Shown here: positions 37,415 to 46,519 of the stretch, one piece after another | Position numbering within the stretch: position 1 is the first letter of the stretch | How the letters are laid out: each line of letters opens with the position of its first letter | Assembly (NCBI GenBank): GCA_020350885.1 | Contig: CP070727.1 | Span: 913,916 to 977,859, forward strand | From: a bacterium | GTDB lineage: Bacteria > Krumholzibacteriota > Krumholzibacteriia > Krumholzibacteriales > Krumholzibacteriaceae | Reading direction: 5' to 3' | Length of the DNA: 63,944 nucleotides | Translations under genes and position numbers: made by a program | Notes under the pieces: generated by a model | What the model was told of the DNA's origin: nothing | Databases searched by the model: none | The model's input: only the letters and a program-made list of their open reading frames with translations

Positions 37415-38266
37415 TTACATTTTTAAATTTAGCGATGATAATTTTTTTTGCGCGAGACCGAGCCGATCTACTATTGACATCATTGATTCGTATTGCTTTC
37501 TAGTTATCAGTTTGTCGGTGGCCAATTGATCAATTTTCCACACCGAATCGACTTTGCTTCTCCTGCCCTTTGGCACCCATCGCCCATCCGGATCAATGAA
37601 GTTGACGAGATCGATAAGCGAATGTTGAATCAGAAGCATTCGTATCACCTCTTCTGATGGATGATCCAATAGATGCTGAACACGCTCGTCCAAACGTTTG
37701 AAACAGACTGGAACTTCATCCTTCTCTATGAGTCGTAAATACTCTGAATATCCTATGCATTCTTTGCCAGAGTCCGGTGAACGAGCCAACATCCGTTCCC
37801 CTATTTCGCGTTGTTCTAACCGAAAAATCTGAAAACCACGTCCTCCATGAGCGAAGCTGGTCGTGACTCGATCAAGCCGTGTCACAAGTTCACTGTAGTC
37901 TAGCGCAGCCATCCTCTGCCGGAGGACTTCCTCCCAGGCGAAGAACTGCGCGACCAAGAAAGCAGTGCTGTTGATGTAGTAATCCTCCTGACCTTTTCCC
38001 TTTAAGTAAAGATAATTATAATCTTCAGGATCTTTAGGATCGCTCCTTAAAATCACGAATATCCTGCTCTGCAGATCGGATATTGCTCGCATTGCCGGCC
38101 CGCGGATTTGAGAAAGCACTTTTTCACGTTGAACTCTCTGCTCTTTACGCCATGTCAACCAGCTAGGAAGCCACTGTTCCCAGAAGAACTTGGCGAAGCC
38201 CCCTAGAAACGCCCCCAAGAATCCACCGATGAGCCCGCCGGAGAGGAAAGACAGAATGTCTGGCAT
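37415..38266 (-). CDS. Membrane-anchored protein of unknown function
   Basis: I do not recognise this 283-residue protein. The start at 38266 is behind AAAGGAGATATCT, an excellent ribosome site; the frame continues 14 codons upstream. An N-terminal, Gly-rich hydrophobic segment (LSGGLIGGFLGAFLGGFAKF) is followed by a Trp-rich amphipathic stretch and a basic linker (RKEQRVQREKVL). The rest is a soluble, mostly helical domain. It resembles hypothetical proteins of the 'FWEQW...' type found scattered in environmental bacteria. AT-rich, with long non-coding flanks. Confidence 0.6.
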   Translation of the reverse strand: MPDILSFLSGGLIGGFLGAFLGGFAKFFWEQWLPSWLTWRKEQRVQREKVLSQIRGPAMRAISDLQSRIFVILRSDPKDPEDYNYLYLKGKGQEDYYINSTAFLVAQFFAWEEVLRQRMAALDYSELVTRLDRVTTSFAHGGRGFQIFRLEQREIGERMLARSPDSGKECIGYSEYLRLIEKDEVPVCFKRLDERVQHLLDHPSEEVIRMLLIQHSLIDLVNFIDPDGRWVPKGRRSKVDSVWKIDQLATDKLITRKQYESMMSIVDRLGLAQKKLSSLNLKM

Positions 38267-38635
38267 AGATATCTCCTTTGTTACAGATTGTTCACAGTGA
38301 GATACCACTAACGTTTAGAGGCATAAATATCAAACTAAACAGCCTGACGGCAAACAATATCCAGTAGAGAGACTAACGAAATGAGATCCAATAATGCCGT
38401 TTTATCTGACAGATAGCGTCACATGAGCGTTACCTACGCGATCAAGTATTTACTACTGCAGATGATAAAAAATCTTGTAAGAGCGCTCCTATCCCCTCTG
38501 GATTTTTTCCCCTAGCTTATTAACAGGTGATACTATACCAGAGATCCATCACTAATAAAATTACAGAGAATACTCGTTAGGGTATCTATATGATCAAATA
38601 CTACGATTTATAATTGATTATCACCTACTTTTACT
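38267..38635. other. Intergenic region carrying copy A of a dispersed repeat
   Basis: About 370 bp. Positions 38402-38464 hold a degenerate repeat (ATCTGACAGATAG, then ATCAAGTATTTACTACTGCA) found again near 40171. No gene or RNA is seen. Confidence 0.5.
38402..38464. repeat. Dispersed intergenic repeat, copy A
   Basis: Shares ATCTGACAGA, a conserved CCT-CG block, and AAGTATT-CTACTGCA with copy B at 40171-40236. A weaker copy is near 62891. The match is imperfect and short. Confidence 0.4.
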
Positions 38636-39808
38636 TCAATCTATATCAATGGTTACACTTTCAGGGTATTCCCAAGAACAAGCTTCAAGGTTCATGAACG
38701 GTTTAGCTTCAAGAGCGTAATCAGCATATGCATTTCCTTCTGCACCTCTTCCTCTTATCCAATAGCTGAGATTTGTCTCAATTAGAAATTGCGTTCCAGC
38801 AGGATAATTTTCATGCAAAGTCAGAACTCGTGGAGGTGGGTACGTATGTGCTTGAGCAATTCTACTCTCGATCTTACCTGTATCCTTATACAAGACTCTG
38901 TTATCAGGGAGAAGTCTGATCCAGGTTTCACCAGGGACTTTAATAGAAACCTGAAATGATATCCACATTTTACCCCTCCCCCATGATGGCGGTAACCCAA
39001 ATGGATCGTTACCACTTCCAAAAACACCATTAGCACATGGCCAATCAGGTTGAGCAAAACATCCATATAACGGTTCGAAAATAATTCCAATTTGTCGAAC
39101 TTTAGCAGGTTCTACAAGCTCGACACTCGATCTAATGTTGATACCTCCTTCATGGGTCACATTATGCCTGTGATAAGTCCAGTTCCATGTAGAATATCCA
39201 TAAACATGATCATCATATTTAAATCGGTCATAATTTCTAACCACGGTAAAGTTACCGGGTGATCCAGAATCTACCCACACGTCATCGACAGTTAAAGGTA
39301 CTGGTTGATCAACACATACCATTCTTTGACACACTCTAACAGTGACATCCTTACATAATCGAAGCTTGTCTAGATAATCTTCAAAAGGATATTTTTGAGG
39401 AGTTTCATAGAAACTATATTCTTTGTATGCAAACTCGAAACTTTCCCTTTTATCCTTTATTAATTTCTCTTTCCTTTTAAAGATGTCTTTCATTTCATCA
39501 TTAGTTAGCCCAATGCTTTCGAGCCATGCCTTATACACAGGTGCTTCAGCTTTTTCAAGCTCATATTCTATTTCGTCCATCTTAGTTACAAATTTTTTAT
39601 GAGCTTCTTTATCTCTTCTTAAAAGTGTAGTGCCTTTCTTTGGTAACTCCTTTGGTTCTATTTTTTTAAGAAACAAGTCTAATGCAGTTTTCTTATTCTT
39701 TATTATAGTTTTCTTCGAGCCTTTCATGGTCTCCTGTGCAAATAGTAGTGAATCGAACAGAACCAGTACGCATAATATGAAACCGACTCTTGAAAGTATG
39801 GATTTCAT
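38636..39808 (-). CDS. Exported protein of unknown function
   Basis: A 390-residue exported protein with signal peptide ending near VLFDSLLFAQ and a start at 39808 behind GGAGGTAGTC. The first part of the mature protein is Lys-rich and helical (residues about 25-120, KKTIIKNKKTALDLFLKK). The C-terminal part (about 150-390) is beta-rich with aromatic/Gly segments (YDDHVYGYSTWNWTYHR, NLSYWIRGRGAEGNAYADY). I recognise no family. It is AT-rich like its neighbours and flanked by long gene-free DNA. Confidence 0.6.
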   Translation of the reverse strand: MKSILSRVGFILCVLVLFDSLLFAQETMKGSKKTIIKNKKTALDLFLKKIEPKELPKKGTTLLRRDKEAHKKFVTKMDEIEYELEKAEAPVYKAWLESIGLTNDEMKDIFKRKEKLIKDKRESFEFAYKEYSFYETPQKYPFEDYLDKLRLCKDVTVRVCQRMVCVDQPVPLTVDDVWVDSGSPGNFTVVRNYDRFKYDDHVYGYSTWNWTYHRHNVTHEGGINIRSSVELVEPAKVRQIGIIFEPLYGCFAQPDWPCANGVFGSGNDPFGLPPSWGRGKMWISFQVSIKVPGETWIRLLPDNRVLYKDTGKIESRIAQAHTYPPPRVLTLHENYPAGTQFLIETNLSYWIRGRGAEGNAYADYALEAKPFMNLEACSWEYPESVTIDID

Positions 39809-40240
39809 GACTACCTCCAATTTTATTTCATGTCTAATTAACATATGATCAATGGAACTTTGACCTTTCATTTTTTCCTCCTTACCCTCTATATTTTTTA
39901 AAAATCACGAACTAATACGTAATAACAACTCCGGATCTCACCTTATGTGAATTTCTGCCAACAATATTCACATACTGTTGTCCGGTATGATTTAGAGATT
40001 CAACCGTATACTTCTTCGAATGTAAGTAGACTCTTATGGCCCGATATTAAGTATCGCTTTCCGTCTTTATTAAGTTCCAGACTATTACAGTATTCACCGG
40101 ATTGCAACAGCATTTTACACCGGTAGAATAATATGCCCACAAGTGATTTAATTTGTGATGGTTAAGCGTTGATCTGACAGAGATCGTTATAAGTGGGTCT
40201 CCTGTACGATTAAGTATTAGCTACTGCAATTAATGATTGC
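39809..40240. other. Intergenic region carrying copy B of a dispersed repeat
   Basis: About 430 bp upstream of the exported protein and before the broken LamG gene. It holds the repeat copy at 40171-40236 and no recognisable gene. Confidence 0.5.
40171..40236. repeat. Dispersed intergenic repeat, copy B
   Basis: GATCTGACAGAGATCG, then ACGATTAAGTATTAGCTACTGCA, aligning with copy A at 38402-38464 in the same orientation. Confidence 0.4.
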
Positions 40241-40854
40241 GTGAATACCGGTTCCAATGCAATCCTTCGGCCTGATCTACCGGTCACCATTGCTCTCCGG
40301 GTGAAGCTGGACAGCATCACAGCCCAGGGATTCTTCCACAACAACTTCTATGAGAATTACTACTCGGGTGTGTGGCTCTATACGGCTTTCGAAGGTAAAC
40401 TTGCCGCGTCCTTCGGTGATGGTTCACCGGTCGGCGCCGAGAATCGTCGAACCAAGGCCGGCACCACAGTCCTACAGCACGGAGTGTGGTATCACGTCGC
40501 CGTCGTCATCCGGGGCGCTCTCGACATGGACCTATACGTTAACGGTATTGACGATGAAGGTACATATACAGGCGTTGGAGGAACTCTAACCTATTGATAG
40601 GCCTCCGGCAACATCGGCCACTATGATTCGAGCAGCCTAACACCCCGCACTATCTGGGTGGGACGATTGATGAATTGTACTTTTTTAATCGCGCCCTGGA
40701 TGAAGCCGAAATTATGGAATTGTATAATGCAACACCTCCGCCCGCCCCTACGAATGTCTCCGTGTTCGGCGGCAGGACGGTGCTGTTATCCATACTGGTA
40801 TTGGTTACTGTGGCAGTTTTATGCCTCCGCAGCATCAATCGGACATGCCTCTGA
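40241..40854 (+). pseudogene. Broken LamG/concanavalin-like lectin gene
   Basis: The frame from 40241 reads as the start of a LamG-type jellyroll (DLPVTIALRVKLDSITAQG, GVWYHVAVVIRG, DMDLYVNGIDDEG). It hits TGA and TAG in succession at about 40595-40600, continues in the same frame as SGNIGHYDSSSLTP, then needs a frameshift near 40643 to continue as YLGGTIDELYFFNRALDEA, the expected end of the LamG domain, and on to a hydrophobic segment (VLLSILVLVTVAVLCL) ending at 40854. The 5' end lacks a signal peptide. It is therefore a decayed remnant of a surface protein, not a working gene. Confidence 0.75.
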
Positions 40855-41248
40855 TCTGACTTCCTACGAGATGATATGCTATCCCGTCTTCTCCTTGACT
40901 GCTTCAACCGATCCATTTGGGTAGCACACCCGACGTGCCTTCCACAGTTGCTTCTCGTTGCTGGCACTGTCTCAATGACCGGTATCCTCGGACCGACTGA
41001 GAGGGCGAGGATGTCGAGCAGTCATGACATGACATCACCGACCCTCCTGATAGGGCTATAAGGCCCGGAATCCGTCAATGTTGTTGCCCTGGGCCCACTT
41101 CCTGCACGCTCCTCTCCCCCCCCCCACGCGTATGGATTAGTATGGTCGAATAAGGATATATCAATAATTGTTTACGATGAAACCGCTTGTAATTACAATT
41201 ATGGTGGCTCTATAGTCAATAACACTATCTAGGGAGGTGGTGTCTGTG
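40855..41248. other. Intergenic region before corA
   Basis: About 390 bp with a run of ten Cs near 41117 and no gene. The corA ribosome site (GGGAGGTGG) is at its end. Confidence 0.5.
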
Positions 41249-42310
41249 ATGAGAACAATCGGTAAGCAGAGAAAAAAGGTTGGCTTACCTCCGGGGACGA
41301 TTGTCTATTCGGGCGAGAAGCGCGTCGAGCGGGTACGGATCACACTGATCGATTACGATGAGACGCATTTTCAGGAAAAAGAGGCAGGTGCCATCGAGGA
41401 ATGCTTTCCATTCAAGGAAGAGCCTACCGTGACATGGATTAATATTGACGGTCTCCATGATGTAGAACTGGTGGAAAAGCTCGGAACACATTTCGGTATA
41501 CACCCTCTCGTCCTCGAGGATATCGTCAGCGTCGGCCAGCGTCCGAAGTTCGAGGAATACGATGGTTTTCTGTTTATTGTTGTAAAAATGCTGTCATACA
41601 ACGATGAGCGGAACGAGCTGCTCACCGAGCAGGTGAGTCTCCTCGTCGGAGAGAACTATGTGATCTCATTCCAGGAACGTGAGGGAGATGTATTCGATCT
41701 CGTTCGACAGCGGATCCGCGGCAAGAAGGGTCGTATCGTCAAACAGGGAGCCGATTACCTCGCCTATGCGCTCCTCGATGTCATCATTGACAATTATTTC
41801 ACCATCCTAGAGAAGATCGGTGACCGAGTCGAATCGCTTGACGAGCGGGTCGTTGGCGATCCGACTCCCAAAACGCTCCAGGAAATACAGGTGATGAAAC
41901 GGGAGATGATCTTCCTACGGAAATCCGTCTGGCCCCTGCGAGAGGTAATCAGCGGCCTGGAGCGGGCGGAGTCAAAATTGATACGGAAATCAACGGGAAT
42001 TTACCTCAGGGACGTTTATGACCATACCATACAGGTCATCGATACGATCGAATCGCTCCGTGACATGATCTCCGGCCTACTCGATGTCTACATGTCGAGC
42101 ATTAGCAACAAGATGAATGAGGTGATGAAGGTACTCACGATCATTGCCACTATATTCATCCCTATTACTTTCATTGCTGGAATATATGGCATGAACTTCG
42201 AATTCATGCCGGAGCTCAAATTGGCATGGGCGTATCCAGTAGTATGGTGCGTAATGGTTGCCGTAATCGTGGGAATGGTGACATATTTCAAGCGGAAGAA
42301 TTGGCTCTAA
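41249..42310 (+). CDS. corA: CorA-type magnesium/cobalt transporter
   Basis: Inner-membrane Mg2+ (and Co2+) channel of the CorA family. I start at ATG 41249 (MRTIGKQ), 11 nt after GGGAGG; GTG codons at 41237 and 41243 are alternatives. The 353-residue protein has the long cytoplasmic alpha/beta and coiled-coil part (VTWINIDGLHDVELVEKLG, LDVIIDNYFTILEKIGDRVE) and two C-terminal membrane helices joined by the YGMNFEFMPE loop, the invariant GMN selectivity motif. It is the first gene of the long plus-strand run and probably monocistronic. Confidence 0.95.
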   Translation: MRTIGKQRKKVGLPPGTIVYSGEKRVERVRITLIDYDETHFQEKEAGAIEECFPFKEEPTVTWINIDGLHDVELVEKLGTHFGIHPLVLEDIVSVGQRPKFEEYDGFLFIVVKMLSYNDERNELLTEQVSLLVGENYVISFQEREGDVFDLVRQRIRGKKGRIVKQGADYLAYALLDVIIDNYFTILEKIGDRVESLDERVVGDPTPKTLQEIQVMKREMIFLRKSVWPLREVISGLERAESKLIRKSTGIYLRDVYDHTIQVIDTIESLRDMISGLLDVYMSSISNKMNEVMKVLTIIATIFIPITFIAGIYGMNFEFMPELKLAWAYPVVWCVMVAVIVGMVTYFKRKNWL

Positions 42311-42409
42311 GCTGACTGCGGCAACATTAGTCTTATTCTCCTCACTGTTGCATCTCCGGTGGGAGTTGAAGATAAGGTTGTGCCGCCGTACGAACTCGAT
42401 TGAGCTGTC

Positions 42410-45400
42410 ATGGGATTGCAACGGGTATCACGCCGACGGATCTTCAGAAGCGCAATTATCATCTCGGTCTTTATTCTCTGCGCCATAGCTATTTTCTTGT
42501 TTTTTCTTACTATCAGCCCGGGCGAACGGTTAGTGCGGCGGGTCGTGGTAACCAAGCTGCGGAGCGCTCTGGAACTTGATGTTAGTATCAGCGATCTGGA
42601 AACCAATCTTCTGTCGCGCCTCAGACTCCACGATGTGCAATTCTATCAGGTTCAGGAGAGAGACACGACAACATTATTGCACATCGAACACTGCCTGATT
42701 TCATACAACCTACGCCAGATACTAAAACAAAGACTCATTATTGAGACGGTTGAACTGGAAGGGGTTAATGTTTTTATCCGACGGGATAGTACAGGAGTTT
42801 ACAACCTACCACCTGTCCTTCGTGCTGAGAGCGAAAAGGAAGGTATTTCCGATCGGGCTTTTGAAGTTCATCTTCAAAAATTAACTGTACGAGATGTGCA
42901 AGGCGAGTTTGCAGATGAAGCTGGTAGCGGATTACACGTACTCTTTCACGCTATCGATATATCGGCCATACATCTCGGCAGCGGTACATATAGCTATAAT
43001 GTGAGAAGTGAGGGCGGCACAGTTGAGCGCGATACTGTGTCATTGCCGGTTAATAGTTTGCTGCTTGATGGTGAAGCGGGCGCCGATGGGGTCACGGCGG
43101 ACTCGATCGCTTTGAACGTACCCGGTCTCCGGTTGTCGGGGAGATGTGCCTTGAGCCGCACCGGCGATGAGCCTTCAGTCGTGGGGAATTTCCGCTTGAA
43201 CGGGAACCTCGAGCCTTTGATTCAAGTGATCCAGGACATTCTTCCCGGCCGGCTCTTGCCGATCACAGGCAATATTGATCTGGCAATGAAAATCGATGGA
43301 GCGATGAAGCAGCCCCAGGTCGAATGCTCACTGCTTATTCCCGAACTCGAAATCGCCGGAATCTATTCCCATGACACGGAGATGCATGCCCGCATTGCGC
43401 CTGACTCGATTCAGATAGACAGTTTCGGGATGAATGTGCTTGGAGGCCGTATCTCCTGTACGGCACTCATCGTGGCAGACAGCATTTCCGATTCGGGGGT
43501 GCGCATGACTTTCGATCGAGTAGATCTGCAGAGGCTTCTAACATTGGCGCACCATGAGACGTTACCGTATCAGGGAAAGATTAACGGATCGCTTGTAGCA
43601 GAGGGCCCTATCAAGGATCCGATAGATTGGTACGTATCATCGAGTATATATCTTCAAGATTTGCGTTACCGGGCGGCGCGCCTCCCGGACATCCGTATTG
43701 ATGCGGCCTTGAATGGCGGAAAGGTCGATGTATCTCTTCAACAGGATACAGCGGAGCTTTCTGCGCATGGAAAACTCGCCGGTAAACGCATTTCGGGGCG
43801 GTTCTCGGCGGACGTGAAGCGAATCGAATCCCTGATCGCGCTCTACAATATCCCCGGGCTATCGGGCGAGCTGAAGCTCGAAGGCGTCGTCGAGGGTGAC
43901 GTGGAATCTCCTGTTATCCAGGCCGATGTCAGCGGGCGCAACGTTAAATACAGGCAATTTCCTGTCGATACATTTTCCTGTGGCGTTCTATATCGAAAGG
44001 GACGGCTTGAAGTGCCGAAGCTGTACGCCATGGGATTGCAAGATCCTATCGATACCCTGCATTCTCCCTTCAACCTCCCTTCGCTGTCCGGAGGATTTTT
44101 ATACGAGGCGCGTTTGCGCGATTACCCGGACAATATGCAGGGTAATGTCGTGATTAATCTGAATCACCTCCGCTACCGTCTTATGGAATTCGACCTAGGG
44201 CGGATGCACCTCTCACTCGCACCCCGGAGGGTAGATCTCGATTCTTTGATTTTGAAGAGGGACTCGCTCATCGTGAAAGGCGCGGCCACGTACGACATAT
44301 CCACACGAAGCGGATCGTGTACGATTGAGCTTACCCTCGAAACCGAAGTGGATACCGGAAGTGGTGATACGCCGACGGACACAATTTCAGAGACAGTGTC
44401 CCTCGATCACGATTATCGGCGCCAGGCCGCAGTCCGTGCGTCTTTCTTGGTTTCTGAAGATAATGGATATTCCGTGAGCATGGAAGGAGATCGAGTAGGT
44501 CTCGAAATGATTGATGTCCTTTTTGGAAGAAAGTTGGATATCGGCGGCGCCCTCGATTTCCGACTGGATGCCGGGGGACAATTCTCCGAGCCGCGCGCAG
44601 ACCTCACATTTACACTCGATAGACCCCGATTCAGGGAGTTCCGGATCGACTCACTGATCGGCACAGCCGGTATGGCTCGCGGGCGGTTGGAGCTTCGAAG
44701 GTTCGATTTGCACAGAGACGTTCATCGTGTTTCAGCCCGGGCTTCGCTTGACCTAGTGAAAAGCGAGAAAGATCGTTTGATGCTTTCTCCTCACAGCGCC
44801 TTCGAGGGACGATTACATGCAGACGAGATTGATCTTGGCGTTCTCAGCCGGATAACACCTTCATCGATAAAGGCGAGCGGGCTCTGTGCAGTCGATTTGG
44901 CCTGGGACGGCACGATATCCTCGCCCCATCCCTCAGGAACGTTAACCATTCGGGGCGGTTCAATCCAGATAAGGGAACAGACACCGGAAGTTCAAAACCT
45001 TAACCTCAGTGCATCCGTGTCCGATTCCATACTAACCATCCGGAGCCTTAATGGATATATAAAAAGGATTCCGTTTCTCATGAGCGGGGAGCTCATGTTG
45101 AGCACGAGCCGAGCTGTGGAGGCGCGGTTCAACCTCTCTCTGTCAGATCACGGAATCATCGAGGGAAAGGGCTTTATTTCCAAGGACTCTCTCCGGTTCG
45201 ATACCGGTATCGACCACCTCGATCTCTCTCTGTTTCATCCTTTCGTGCCAAGTATGAAACACCTCTCGGGAAATCTGAACGCAGCTGTTTCAATCATGGG
45301 AACAACATCAGATCCCGAGATCAACGGCGATCTTTCGTGCAAAGGCTTGGCCTTTCAGCCGACATGGCTCGAGGCTCCGTTTACGAACGGTATCGTCGAT

Positions 45401-46519
45401 CTCTCATTCAACCGGGACAGAATAAGAATCGATTCGCTTTCAGTACGATTGGACAACGGTTCATTGTATGCATCGGGGGAATTGGTTCACGATAAGAGCG
45501 AACCCGTTACGATGAATCTAAAATTAGGCGCAACCAATCTCAATTTCAACCGCCCCCGCCGCTTCAAGGCACATATCAGGTCTGCCGCTCTAACATACAG
45601 AACCGGTGACAATTATCACGACCTCGATGGTGATGTCATGCTCGGCGAAACGCGCTTTCTGGCGAATTTCAAGCCACAGTCGATACTCCCCTTCACACGA
45701 TCTCTGGAGAGGCCGCCTCAAGAACTCCCGGATTTTCTGCAGAAGACTCGCCTGAACATCCGTATTCGTGAAAGCGATGAAGTCTGGATCGACAACAACC
45801 TGGCCCGCTTGCGTTTGCAACCTTCTCTGAACATCATCGGCTTTCCTGCAAGACCGAACGCCGCCGGGAGGGTTACCGTTCTAAAAGGATACGTTCTCTT
45901 CCTTGACAGAAAGCTTCAGATCACAAGGGGGGTGGCGGATTTCACCGATCCCGATCGGCTCAATCCTATTATCGATCTGGTAGCAAAGACCACGGTAAAG
46001 AGTTATCGCGCTATGGAGGTTACACCGTATGAGATCACTCTTACCATACGCGGCTCGATGGCTGAAGCGGTAGTCGGATTGATATCCGAACCACCGCTCG
46101 AACGCCCGGACATCATTTCACTCCTTACTATAGGTGTGACCCGGTCGCAGCTCGCCGGGAGAGAAGACGAAAAAGACCCAACGACAATGCGGGACGTCTT
46201 GTTAGAGCGAGCGCAGCAGCTATCGAGTCAACGGGTGGCAGGTTACATCTCTCGGAATGTCGGAGGTCTCCTGGGGCTCGATCAGGTTACGATCGAGGGG
46301 AACTTGTTCCGTTTTGACGAGACATGGGGGCCTGATCTTCTCGCGTCGAAGAAGCTGTCAAGCAGGGCTGAGGTGACATACCGTACGAATATCGGCCATC
46401 TCAATGAACGAAGCATACGTCTCGACTACCGGCTCACCAAACGCCTCTCGCTGCAGGGAGAGACGGATCAGTTTGGCCGGTCTGGTCTCGATCTGAAATA
46501 CGGTTTGCGATTCAAATGA
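42410..46519 (+). CDS. tamB: TamB-type translocation and assembly protein
   Basis: A 1369-residue protein with an N-terminal membrane anchor (AIIISVFILCAIAIFLFFLT) and a long periplasmic beta-rich body built of repeating strands, ending in the conserved TamB/DUF490 C-terminal domain (LNIIGFPARPNAAGRVTVL, PIIDLVAKTTVKSYRAMEV, PPLERPDIISLLTIGV, GGLLGLDQVTIEG). TamB links the inner membrane to an Omp85 protein and is involved in outer-membrane protein assembly and phospholipid movement. The next gene is an Omp85 member, overlapping by 4 bases (ATGA), so the pair is one unit. Length is similar to E. coli TamB (1259). Confidence 0.92.
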   Translation: MGLQRVSRRRIFRSAIIISVFILCAIAIFLFFLTISPGERLVRRVVVTKLRSALELDVSISDLETNLLSRLRLHDVQFYQVQERDTTTLLHIEHCLISYNLRQILKQRLIIETVELEGVNVFIRRDSTGVYNLPPVLRAESEKEGISDRAFEVHLQKLTVRDVQGEFADEAGSGLHVLFHAIDISAIHLGSGTYSYNVRSEGGTVERDTVSLPVNSLLLDGEAGADGVTADSIALNVPGLRLSGRCALSRTGDEPSVVGNFRLNGNLEPLIQVIQDILPGRLLPITGNIDLAMKIDGAMKQPQVECSLLIPELEIAGIYSHDTEMHARIAPDSIQIDSFGMNVLGGRISCTALIVADSISDSGVRMTFDRVDLQRLLTLAHHETLPYQGKINGSLVAEGPIKDPIDWYVSSSIYLQDLRYRAARLPDIRIDAALNGGKVDVSLQQDTAELSAHGKLAGKRISGRFSADVKRIESLIALYNIPGLSGELKLEGVVEGDVESPVIQADVSGRNVKYRQFPVDTFSCGVLYRKGRLEVPKLYAMGLQDPIDTLHSPFNLPSLSGGFLYEARLRDYPDNMQGNVVINLNHLRYRLMEFDLGRMHLSLAPRRVDLDSLILKRDSLIVKGAATYDISTRSGSCTIELTLETEVDTGSGDTPTDTISETVSLDHDYRRQAAVRASFLVSEDNGYSVSMEGDRVGLEMIDVLFGRKLDIGGALDFRLDAGGQFSEPRADLTFTLDRPRFREFRIDSLIGTAGMARGRLELRRFDLHRDVHRVSARASLDLVKSEKDRLMLSPHSAFEGRLHADEIDLGVLSRITPSSIKASGLCAVDLAWDGTISSPHPSGTLTIRGGSIQIREQTPEVQNLNLSASVSDSILTIRSLNGYIKRIPFLMSGELMLSTSRAVEARFNLSLSDHGIIEGKGFISKDSLRFDTGIDHLDLSLFHPFVPSMKHLSGNLNAAVSIMGTTSDPEINGDLSCKGLAFQPTWLEAPFTNGIVDLSFNRDRIRIDSLSVRLDNGSLYASGELVHDKSEPVTMNLKLGATNLNFNRPRRFKAHIRSAALTYRTGDNYHDLDGDVMLGETRFLANFKPQSILPFTRSLERPPQELPDFLQKTRLNIRIRESDEVWIDNNLARLRLQPSLNIIGFPARPNAAGRVTVLKGYVLFLDRKLQITRGVADFTDPDRLNPIIDLVAKTTVKSYRAMEVTPYEITLTIRGSMAEAVVGLISEPPLERPDIISLLTIGVTRSQLAGREDEKDPTTMRDVLLERAQQLSSQRVAGYISRNVGGLLGLDQVTIEGNLFRFDETWGPDLLASKKLSSRAEVTYRTNIGHLNERSIRLDYRLTKRLSLQGETDQFGRSGLDLKYGLRFK

